Virus record (IMG/VR): IMGVR_UViG_3300048589_001590
Location: 1-32,954 of that record
Reading direction: 5' to 3' (one strand)
DNA: 32,954 nucleotides
DNA from: a virus
Below, piece after piece: positions 8,298-15,718 of the stretch (the first letter of the stretch is position 1; each line of letters starts with the position of its first letter). The notes beneath the pieces are model-generated. The model had not been told where the DNA came from and did not search any database. It saw nothing but the letters and a program-made list of their open reading frames with translations. The position numbers were made by a program, and so were the translations under genes.

Positions 8298-9052
8298 TGC
8301 TCGACTTCAATCACCGACCTTCCCTGTCCGAGCAGATCAGCGCAGCCATCGACACGGCGCTGCAGGCTGAACGTGCGGCTCAGACGCCGCGGGACTACCT
8401 CGGTGCCAGCCGTGTCGGCGCAGCCTGCGAGCGGCAACTGCAGTACGAATACGCCGGAGCACCGGTCGACGCCGGGCGCGAGTTCAAAGGCTCGCTGCTG
8501 CGCGTATTCGATGCCGGTCATATGTTCGAGGACCTGGCCATTCGCTGGCTGCGTGCGGCGGGATTTGATCTCGTGACGCGCACCGCGGGCGGCGAGCAGA
8601 TCGGGTTCGCGGCGGCCGGCGGACGCCTGCGCGGTCATGTCGACGGCATCGTGGTGGCGGCACCTGCGCACCTCAACTGTGCGCTGCCGATGCTGTGGGA
8701 ATGCAAGACCATGCACGACGCCAGTTGGAAGGACACCGTCAAGCACGGCGTCGCGCGCTCAAAGCCGGTGTATGCGGCGCAGATCGCGCTCTACCAGGCC
8801 TACCTGGAACCCCTGATTCCGGGCATCAGTGCCAATCCGGCGCTGTTCACCGCGATCAACAAAGACAACCAGTCGCTGCACTTCGAGTCTGTCGACTTCG
8901 ATGCGGAACTGGCGCAGCGCATGAGCGATCGCGCGGTGCGGGTGCTCGATGCCACCGCAGCGCACGAGTTGCTGCCGCGCTGCGCGACATCGTCCACGCA
9001 TTTCGTCTGCAAGTCGTGCGCGTTCCAGGATCGCTGCTGGAGTCAGCGATGA
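8297..9052 (+). CDS. Cas4/RecB-like PD-(D/E)XK nuclease with Fe-S cysteines
   Basis: The 251-residue protein carries the RecB-type nuclease core: GHVDGIV with Asp116, LWECKTM with Glu135 and Lys137, and a downstream QIALYQ motif with Gln162. One cysteine lies near the N-terminus (Cys44) and three near the C-terminus (Cys238, Cys241, Cys247). This is the four-cysteine pattern of Cas4 and AddB, which hold a 4Fe-4S cluster. No CRISPR array or other cas gene is nearby, so this is a phage recombination exonuclease that probably produces single-stranded ends for the Sak4/DUF669 annealing proteins. Confidence 0.85.
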   Translation: MLDFNHRPSLSEQISAAIDTALQAERAAQTPRDYLGASRVGAACERQLQYEYAGAPVDAGREFKGSLLRVFDAGHMFEDLAIRWLRAAGFDLVTRTAGGEQIGFAAAGGRLRGHVDGIVVAAPAHLNCALPMLWECKTMHDASWKDTVKHGVARSKPVYAAQIALYQAYLEPLIPGISANPALFTAINKDNQSLHFESVDFDAELAQRMSDRAVRVLDATAAHELLPRCATSSTHFVCKSCAFQDRCWSQR

Positions 9053-11370
9053 CGCAGTTGCTGGACTTCAATGACGCGGCGGAGCCGACGCGGCGCAGCA
9101 TCGACGCGGACTTGATCCGCGACGGTCTGCTCGATCGACTGGAATCGATGCTGCGCGCCTATTTGCCCGCGGGCGTTTTTCGCGCCGGCAAGTTCCTGGT
9201 CGGCAATGCGCGCGGCGAGCCAGGCGACTCGCTGTCGGTGTCGCTGGATGGACCCAAACGCGGCCAGTGGTATGACTTCGCGACCTCGCAGGGTGGCGAT
9301 CACATCGAGTTGTTTGCGCAGGCGCAGGGGCTGTCGGCGCGCAGCGATTTTCGGGAAGTGCTGGAGCGCGCGGCGCAGTGGTTGGGTACAGCACCAACGG
9401 GTGTGAGCGAGTCGGTGTCGGTTCGTGCGGCGCCACAGCGTGCTCGCCCGCGCTCAGCCGACGCGCCGGACCTCGGGCCGCCGACCGCCAAGTGGGACTA
9501 CCTGGCCGCTGACGGCGCGCTGCTGGCGTGCGTCTATCGCTACGAGCCCGAGCCTTGCGCTAAGGAGTTCCGGCCGTGGAACGTGCGCACGGGCCGGTTC
9601 GAGGGGTTGGATCCGCGACCGCTGTACAACCAGCCGGCTCTCGCGCGCGCCGAGACCGTGATCCTCGTTGAAGGTGAGAAGTGCGCACAGGCGCTGATCG
9701 ACCTTGGCATCTGCGCGACGACGGCCATGCACGGAGCGCGCGCGCCGGTCGACAAAACGGACTGGTCGCCGCTGGCCGGCAAGGACGTGCTGATCTGGCC
9801 GGACAAGGACAGCCCGGGCTGGGACTACGCGATCGCCGCCAGTGAAGCGATTGTCGCCGTTGGCGCGCGCAGTTGCGCGATCTTGCTACCGCCAGAGGAT
9901 CGCAATGAGGGTTGGGACTGTGCCGACGCCGTTGTCGAGCAAGTCGATGTGCCGGCGTTCATTCGCGACGCCGAGCGCATGGTCATCCATGGCCCGGCCT
10001 TGCCCAGCGCGCAGGATGACGCGGAACAGACACCGGCCGCGGTCTGGGGCACCGAAGACGGAATGGCGTTGCACTTCACGGCCCGCTACGCGCCGGACTG
10101 GCGCTATGTCGCCGCCTGGGGCCAGTGGCTGGTGTGGACCGGCATGCGCTGGGTACCCGAAGCCACCCTGCGCGCCACCGACCTGATCCGCGCGGTGTGT
10201 CGCCAGCACGCGCTGGAGGCGGACTCGCCGCGACTCGCGGCCAAGCTCGCGGCCAGTGGCACTGTCGCCGGCGTCGAACGCCTGGCACGCAGCGATCGCC
10301 TGCACGCGGCCAACGCGGACGAATGGGATGCCGATCCCTGGCTGCTGAACACGCTGGGTGGCGTCGTCGATCTACGTAACGGCAACGTGCGGCCGCACGA
10401 CCGCGCCGACCGCATGACCAAGCTGGCGGCCGCGCGCCTGGGTGATGTAGGCGCCTGTCCGACCTGGCGCAAGTTCCTGGTCGAGTGCACCGGTGGCGAC
10501 AGCGAACTGATCGACTACCTGCAGCGCATCTGCGGCTATTGCCTGACCGGGCAGACCCGCGAACACGCGCTGTTCTTCCTCTACGGCACCGGCGCCAACG
10601 GCAAGAGCGTGTTCGTCAATACGCTAAGCGCGTTGCTCGCGGAGTACGCCACGCATGCGCCGATGGAAATGTTCATGGAGACCCGCTCCGATCGTCACCC
10701 GACTGATCTGGCCGGTCTGCGCGGCGCGCGCCTGGTGTCCTCGGTCGAAACCGAGCAGGGCCGACGCTGGAACGAGAGCAAGATCAAGACGCTGACCGGC
10801 GGCGACAAGGTCTCGGCGCGGTTTATGCGCCAGGACTTCTTCGAGTACATCCCGCAGTTCAAGTTGCTGATCGCCGGCAATCACAAGCCCTCGATCCGCA
10901 ACCTCGACGAGGCCATGCGCCGCCGCCTGCAACTGATCCCGTTCACGATCACCGTGCCGCCCGACCGACGCGACAAGCAACTCGAAGACAAGATCTGGCG
11001 CGAGCGCGATGCCGTGCTGGCGTGGATGGTCGAAGGTTGCCTGGCCTGGCAACGCACCGGCCTGCGTCCGCCACGCTGCGTCGTTGAAGCCACCGATGAC
11101 TACTTCGAGAGCGAAGACGCGCTCGGTCGTTGGATCGAGGAGCGCTGCTTCGTCGAACGCGTCGCGCGCGCCACCGCCGCGGATCTCTTCGAGGACTGGC
11201 GCGCCTGGGCGGAAAAGGCCGGCGAGTTCGCCGGCTCGATCAAGCGCTTCTCCGAACTCCTCACCAACCGCCGATTCGAGCGCGCCAAGTTCAGCGGCGG
11301 CACGCGCGGATTTGTCGGCATCTCGCTACGCCCCAAACCCGTCGGCCCGCTGCCGTACCGCGACGACTGA
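9049..11370 (+). CDS. Phage primase-helicase (P4/D5 type)
   Basis: The start at ATG 9049 overlaps the nuclease stop (ATGA), giving 773 residues. A TOPRIM-like region has VEGEKCAQAL near residue 205 and IWPDKDSPG near 249. A D5-type linker follows, then a superfamily 3 helicase with Walker A GTGANGKS at about 513-520, and the NHKPSIRNLDEAMRRRLQLIPF region with the sensor Asn and arginine finger. This is the standard fused primase/helicase that starts and drives replication of P4-like and many siphovirus genomes. The N-terminal 120 residues probably help bind the template. Confidence 0.92.
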   Translation: MTQLLDFNDAAEPTRRSIDADLIRDGLLDRLESMLRAYLPAGVFRAGKFLVGNARGEPGDSLSVSLDGPKRGQWYDFATSQGGDHIELFAQAQGLSARSDFREVLERAAQWLGTAPTGVSESVSVRAAPQRARPRSADAPDLGPPTAKWDYLAADGALLACVYRYEPEPCAKEFRPWNVRTGRFEGLDPRPLYNQPALARAETVILVEGEKCAQALIDLGICATTAMHGARAPVDKTDWSPLAGKDVLIWPDKDSPGWDYAIAASEAIVAVGARSCAILLPPEDRNEGWDCADAVVEQVDVPAFIRDAERMVIHGPALPSAQDDAEQTPAAVWGTEDGMALHFTARYAPDWRYVAAWGQWLVWTGMRWVPEATLRATDLIRAVCRQHALEADSPRLAAKLAASGTVAGVERLARSDRLHAANADEWDADPWLLNTLGGVVDLRNGNVRPHDRADRMTKLAAARLGDVGACPTWRKFLVECTGGDSELIDYLQRICGYCLTGQTREHALFFLYGTGANGKSVFVNTLSALLAEYATHAPMEMFMETRSDRHPTDLAGLRGARLVSSVETEQGRRWNESKIKTLTGGDKVSARFMRQDFFEYIPQFKLLIAGNHKPSIRNLDEAMRRRLQLIPFTITVPPDRRDKQLEDKIWRERDAVLAWMVEGCLAWQRTGLRPPRCVVEATDDYFESEDALGRWIEERCFVERVARATAADLFEDWRAWAEKAGEFAGSIKRFSELLTNRRFERAKFSGGTRGFVGISLRPKPVGPLPYRDD

Positions 11371-11388
11371 CCCTACCCGGAGGACACC

Positions 11389-11871
11389 ATGAACCCCACG
11401 ATCCTGGCGCTCGACCTTGGCACGCAGACCGGGTGGGCGATCGCCGACCCCAGCGGCGCCATCAGCAGTGGCACGCAGAGCTTTCGGCCGCAGCGATTCG
11501 AAGGCGGCGGCATGCGCTACCTGCGTTTTCGTCGCTGGCTCGATGAGATGCACCAACTGACGTTGATAGGTGAGGTCCACTTCGAGGAAGTGCGCCGGCA
11601 TCAAGGTGTCGACGCAGCCCATGTCTACGGTGGACTGCTGGGTCAGCTGAGCGCTTGGTGCGAGCAACACCAGATCCCCTATGCCGGCGTACCCATCGGC
11701 ACCATCAAACGTGCGGTGACGGGCAGCGGCAATGCCAGCAAAGCCGCGGTGATCGCTGCGGTGGAGCGGCGCGGGTTTGCACCAAAAGACGACAACGAGG
11801 CCGATGCGATCGCGCTCCTGCTGTGCGTCTCGGCGCGCGCCACGACACCCAACGCCAGGGAGGCCGCATGA
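11389..11871 (+). CDS. RuvC-like Holliday junction resolvase (phage)
   Basis: The 160-residue protein has the RNase H-fold acidic residues expected of RuvC: Asp9 in ILALDLGTQTGW, Glu66/Glu67 in VHFEEVRR, and Asp135/Asp139 in KDDNEADAIAL. GGAGG lies just before the ATG. It would cut branched recombination or replication intermediates before packaging, fitting the annealing proteins and nuclease upstream. The stop overlaps the following gene by four bases. Confidence 0.87.
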   Translation: MNPTILALDLGTQTGWAIADPSGAISSGTQSFRPQRFEGGGMRYLRFRRWLDEMHQLTLIGEVHFEEVRRHQGVDAAHVYGGLLGQLSAWCEQHQIPYAGVPIGTIKRAVTGSGNASKAAVIAAVERRGFAPKDDNEADAIALLLCVSARATTPNAREAA

Positions 11872-12392
11872 GCCTCACCCGTCCCATCGCCAAGATCCGC
11901 ATGCCGGCCACCGCCAAAGAACTCGCCGCGATGCTCGAAGAAGCCTCACGCACCGCCCGCAAACTCCCACCCGCCGGCCCCCGCGGCTACGCCTCGATCT
12001 GGCCCCAGATCCCCCGCAGCGCCAGCGAGAGGTTCGCGACCGACGACCGCCCCGTGTTCTTCCCACCCAGCGGCGCCGCCATCGACCGGATGCTCGCCTG
12101 CTTCGAGTGGGTCAGCGCGCTCGAAGAAGGCCAGCGGCATCTACTGTGGAAGCGCGCCAGCCACGAGCCGTGGAAGGACATCTGCGCTTGGATGGGGTGC
12201 GACCGGACGACGGCTTGGCGGCGGTGGAATGGGGCGCTGGAGGCGGTGCTTGGAGTCAAGTCGTCTGCTCCAGTTCGTCATGCTCGCGAGATTCGAAGCG
12301 ACAGTCGCGCTATGCGCACGGCCGCGCCGCGAGAAGGACAGGAGCGGCAACAGTTCCTGGCGACTCCACGCTGCGCATGCGACTGTGAATGA
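11868..12392 (+). CDS. DUF6362-like HTH protein with aberrant C-terminus
   Basis: Residues 25-130 match the DUF6362 pattern: RKLPPAGPRGYASIWPQIPR, then AIDRMLACFEWVSALEEGQR, then a sigma-4-like HTH PWKDICAWMGCDRTTAWRRW. Proteins of this type end soon after the HTH. Here about 44 residues without any such pattern follow (from about 12258), with a changed composition and a run of cysteines at the end. The simplest reading is that the 3' end was replaced when the cargo was inserted, leaving the HTH part intact. A role as transcription regulator is plausible. Confidence 0.72.
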   Translation: MSLTRPIAKIRMPATAKELAAMLEEASRTARKLPPAGPRGYASIWPQIPRSASERFATDDRPVFFPPSGAAIDRMLACFEWVSALEEGQRHLLWKRASHEPWKDICAWMGCDRTTAWRRWNGALEAVLGVKSSAPVRHAREIRSDSRAMRTAAPREGQERQQFLATPRCACDCE

Positions 12393-12802
12393 CAAGGAAC
12401 GGCCAAAAGCAGACATCCGACAGACGTCCCTCAACCTGTGGCGAGTACTGACGCGCCGCCGGCGAGAGCCCTCTGGTTCTGATGCGTTGGCGGCGTGCAT
12501 TGAGAAACCCGTTCGCCAGCCGATGTACATACTCGACCAGCAGGAGGGCGCGGTGTGCCCCGAACCCCGCTCCGCGCCCGCCGCTGAGGTCACCGGACCT
12601 CGGTAAGTGGCGCTGGCATCGCTTCGACGTGCGCGCCGATCAGGCGGGCAATGTAATGGGTTCTTCACACAGGAAGGGGCGTGATGATCCTCCCCGATGC
12701 GGTTCTGCGCGTAAGCGAGGAGTGCCCAGGTTCTTTGCCGGAAGCGGGATGGCAGGGGGCACGCGCATGAAGCGGATCACGCAGAAGAAACGGGGAACCC
12801 GA
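12393..12802. other. Non-coding stretch at the left cargo edge
   Basis: No convincing gene lies in these 410 bases; open frames here have biased, low-complexity translations. An in-frame ATG at 12767 could extend the VHL-like protein by 12 residues. No promoter or terminator was recognised. Confidence 0.5.
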
Positions 12803-13552
12803 ATGAACAAATCGTGTGGAAAGCAACATCGTGCATGCACGCCCGAGTGTCGGGCTTCGAATAGTGTCGAGGGTGAAGCAGGTCATCCGGGAGATGCGGC
12901 CAAGATCCGGATTCGCCCGTCTTCGTCGCTCGCGCCGATGTGCCTGGCGCTGATGGCGGCAATGGGTTTGGGCGCCCGTGCCAGCGAGGCGCTTGCCAGC
13001 ACGGGTGGGGAGCTTTGCTCGCCCGGGACTCAGGGGGATCTGGAGGTGGAGTTCATCAACAACTCCAGCCAGCCCGTCAGCTTCCACTGGATGCAGTTCG
13101 ACTGCACGGAGGGCGGAGGCCCGGTGCTGGCGCCCGGACAAAGGGAAACGGGCATCTCCCATCCCGGCCACATCTTCCGGGCGCGTGGTGCGGGCGAGCA
13201 GGCCCTGCGCCATTTCGTCGTGTCGGACGACAACCCCGCCTTCGTGGTGGACGATGCCCTGATCGCCCACGTGGCCGAGCAGGGCGAGCCATACACCGAA
13301 GGCAGCTGTTCGCCAAGAAGCGAAGGCCGTTTCAAGGTCGAGTTCGTCAACCTGCTCAACGAACCGATCTCGATGCAATGGATCGGTTTCGACTGCCAGG
13401 TCAATGTACTCCGCAAGATTCCCGCCAAGGGCCGAACCGAGGAAACCACCTTTCCCGGCCACGTGTTCCGGTTCGTCGATTCGACCGGACGCCAGTTGCG
13501 TTCGGTCGACGTGGCTACCGATGAGTTGATCTACCTGATCTCGGAGCACTGA
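12803..13552 (+). CDS. Secreted protein with two VHL-beta-like domains
   Basis: From ATG 12803 the product has 249 residues. A hydrophobic stretch (LAPMCLALMAAMGLGARA, about 43-60) acts as a signal peptide with an unusually long n-region; ATG 12767 is an alternative start. Two repeats follow (about 70-150 and 168-248), each with C-S-P, V-E-F-[IV]-N, W-x-x-FDC, P-x-x-x-x-x-E-T, and PGH-[IV]-F. This matches the beta domain of human pVHL (IFCNRS, WLNFDG, SYRGHLW, LFV) almost without gaps in repeat 1. The histidine equivalent to pVHL His115 is kept, Trp117 is Phe, and Tyr98 is not kept. The paired cysteines suggest disulfides outside the cytoplasm. Function in bacteria is unknown; peptide binding is a guess. 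Confidence 0.72.
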   Translation: MNKSCGKQHRACTPECRASNSVEGEAGHPGDAAKIRIRPSSSLAPMCLALMAAMGLGARASEALASTGGELCSPGTQGDLEVEFINNSSQPVSFHWMQFDCTEGGGPVLAPGQRETGISHPGHIFRARGAGEQALRHFVVSDDNPAFVVDDALIAHVAEQGEPYTEGSCSPRSEGRFKVEFVNLLNEPISMQWIGFDCQVNVLRKIPAKGRTEETTFPGHVFRFVDSTGRQLRSVDVATDELIYLISEH

Positions 13553-13876
13553 TCGAAAGCCCGTGGCGCAGGCATGGCCGGTTGCGGACGATGATCCTTT
13601 CCGCCGCCATGTTGCGCGTTGGAAGACGAGGCCGGTCCCGATGACGGGATGCCTCTTCCGACGACAACTGGAAAAGCGAATGACACCAGCACTTGAACAT
13701 AGGGGATCTAGGCTTGGTTGGCTTCAGCCCTGCGACGGCGGACAGGCTCGCTGGGCTCAACGCGGTCATCCGATCCGGATTCTGGAGAAGGACCAGCTGG
13801 GCTTGAGGGACAAACTGCGATCCAGGTCGTGATGGCCTTGGTCATCTTTCCAATCAATTGATGAAATGAGAAGCAC
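13553..13876. other. Intergenic region between the two secreted-protein genes
   Basis: No gene is seen in these 324 bases. They hold a hairpin at 13621-13659 and, at the 3' end, the GAGAAG ribosome site of the next gene. No clear -10/-35 pair was found. Confidence 0.5.
13621..13659 (+). terminator. Possible terminator after the VHL-like gene
   Basis: A nested hairpin pairs GGAA/TTCC, GAGGC (13628-13632)/GCCTC (13651-13655) and TCCCG/CGGGA around the loop ATGA. It lacks a T run, so it may be a Rho-assisted stop or an RNA-stabilising structure. Confidence 0.4.
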
Positions 13877-15592
13877 ATGAAAAATGCCAACATGAAGTTC
13901 GCAATCGTGGCTCCGCTTCTGATCGTTGCCGCTTACTCACCAACTGCTGCCGCACAGTCGGGCGTCATTGAATCGGACCAGTTCTTCATCCAGATCATCA
14001 AGGATTTCGAAAGCGTCTGGGATGACAGAGGGTCTGGCGCCAAGCGCGATGTGACCATTCTTCGCCCCAAAGCGCCTGCTGGCTTCTACACCGTGGGGCA
14101 TGTCGCCGTACCGCGATATCAAATCGACGGAAGGCGTACGCCGTTCACGATCGTGATCAAGCCAAAGCCGGGATTCGAACGGTTTCTCGCTGCGCCCACT
14201 CGCTTTGAATGGGTCTACGACGACGCCGGTACCGGCGCTGATCGTGACCTCGCAATCTATGCCGCCGAGTGTCCCAGCGGTTTCGTTGCATTGGGTGCGA
14301 TCTCCACGCCCGGCGGTACGGACAATCCCTCTGATCCATCCTTTCGATGCGTCAGTCGTTCGGTGGTGATGCGCGCGCAATGGGACCAGAAGTCGATCTG
14401 GGATGACGCCGAATCTGGCGGCGACCATGGCGTCGGACTGTGGCGCACCACTTACAAGGGACCGCGCACGCCCAACTCATTCGTGATGCTCAGCAACGGT
14501 TTCTGGCCGACCAAGGATGCATCGACTCCGGATATCAACGATGCGTGGGCCCTGTCGTTTTCGTTCAACAATCTGAAGAATCCGTTTGGCGAGCTGCCCA
14601 GTGATCTGGCCTCACAGATCGACAAGCCGAAGTTGACGGGTCCGAGATGGGAGGGCGGGTCTGGCAAGCACACGACCTCACGGAAGTATCCGGTGCCGTT
14701 TTTCGTTGTGGACGACCCCCTCTACGACTACGTCGAGCAATGGCTGAACTCGCCGACCTACACGATCAATCGCACGGTCTCGTATGTCCTCGTTGACGAC
14801 TACGACAATACCGGCTGCGCGGTGCGCGGAACGGAAGCGGATGAATTCAGCGTCAGCATGGAGGTGGGCATTGAAACGGAAAGCAACTGGTCCGCATCCT
14901 TCGGGTCGAGCATTTCGTCCAGCGTGGGCGCTGAGCTGTCCCTGGAGCCCATAGGCATAGGCGGTTCGGTGACGGCATCGGTCACTGCCGAGTTCAGCAG
15001 TTCGTTCGGCTTTGGTGGGGCGAGCACGACCATCAACTCCCGGACTATCACAAAAACGCACAAGGTCCCCAAGGGAACCTATGCCGCACTGTTCCAGCGC
15101 AAGAGTACCTATGAGGTGTTCCGCGCCGACGGAAGCAAGGTCGAGGGCGGTGCCACTTCATATGGCGACGAAAACCATGTGTTCGAAGGCTGGTCGCCGC
15201 CAGGCTGGAATGCCAGCAATCCCTGCGGCACCGCGTTCGCAGGCGGATTTCCGCTTCAAGGCGGCACCTCCGTGGTTCGCGGCCAGCGCTATACCTCGAA
15301 CAGTGGCGCTCACTACATGGAGTTCCAGGGCGATGGCAATCTGGTTGTCTACGACGCTGCCGGCAGCTATGTCTGGGGACTCAACAAGGTGATTGGCAAC
15401 AGGTACCAGGGAGTCAAGACGGTCGTCATGCAAAGTGATGGCAACCTGGTCGCCCGAGGCGATGGCGACGCTTTCATCTGGTCCGCATTTTCGGTTACGC
15501 AGCCATCCGGGAGTACGCTCAATCTCGCGCCAAACGGCGCACTGCAGATTGTTCATCCGGACGGCAAGATCGCCTGGTCGTCCCTCCCGTAA
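13877..15592 (+). CDS. Secreted Vps62-like/aerolysin-like/B-lectin protein, probable pore-forming toxin
   Basis: The 571-residue protein has a signal peptide ending in SPTAAA (cleavage near residue 26). Residues 45-205 hold three repeats of W-x-D-x-[GE]-[ST]-G-x-x-[RH] with DVTILRPKAPAGFYTVGH as the best copy, the pattern of the Vps62/DUF946 family. Residues 290-435 are Ser/Thr/Gly-rich alternating strands (for example SMEVGIETESNWSASFGSS), typical of the aerolysin/ETX-MTX2 membrane-inserting region. Residues 461-571 form a bulb-type lectin domain with one full mannose-site motif, QGDGNLVVY (484-492), and two degraded ones. Lectin plus aerolysin-like fold suggests binding to glycans and pore formation on target cells. 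The start has GAGAAG seven bases upstream. Domain calls are by motif; toxicity is inferred. Confidence 0.75.
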   Translation: MKNANMKFAIVAPLLIVAAYSPTAAAQSGVIESDQFFIQIIKDFESVWDDRGSGAKRDVTILRPKAPAGFYTVGHVAVPRYQIDGRRTPFTIVIKPKPGFERFLAAPTRFEWVYDDAGTGADRDLAIYAAECPSGFVALGAISTPGGTDNPSDPSFRCVSRSVVMRAQWDQKSIWDDAESGGDHGVGLWRTTYKGPRTPNSFVMLSNGFWPTKDASTPDINDAWALSFSFNNLKNPFGELPSDLASQIDKPKLTGPRWEGGSGKHTTSRKYPVPFFVVDDPLYDYVEQWLNSPTYTINRTVSYVLVDDYDNTGCAVRGTEADEFSVSMEVGIETESNWSASFGSSISSSVGAELSLEPIGIGGSVTASVTAEFSSSFGFGGASTTINSRTITKTHKVPKGTYAALFQRKSTYEVFRADGSKVEGGATSYGDENHVFEGWSPPGWNASNPCGTAFAGGFPLQGGTSVVRGQRYTSNSGAHYMEFQGDGNLVVYDAAGSYVWGLNKVIGNRYQGVKTVVMQSDGNLVARGDGDAFIWSAFSVTQPSGSTLNLAPNGALQIVHPDGKIAWSSLP

Positions 15593-15622
15593 GGGACCTC
15601 GGAACCATTTGCGGCTCCCGTG

Positions 15623-15653
15623 TCCGAACAAGTCCAGGACGGGCTTGTTCGGA
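15623..15653. terminator. Terminator-like hairpin between convergent genes
   Basis: A perfect 10-bp stem TCCGAACAAG/CTTGTTCGGA extends by three more pairs (one G-T) around a five-base loop. It stands between the toxin-like gene and the convergent kinase gene and could serve both strands. The T run is short, so efficiency is uncertain. Confidence 0.65.
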
Positions 15654-15718
15654 TTCAAGGCTGCCCCGCCCGGGTGTCGTGCAAGCGCATCAGGGCGGCT
15701 TGCAGCCGCAGCAACGGG

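Noticed and set aside
8297-9052. Cas4 of a CRISPR system
   Set aside because: The four-cysteine nuclease pattern is present, but neighbours are phage replication genes and no repeats or other cas genes are seen.
12482-12802. Longer N-terminus of the VHL-like protein (start at 12482)
   Set aside because: The extra 107 residues are Arg/Pro-rich without a ribosome site and would place the signal peptide deep inside the protein.
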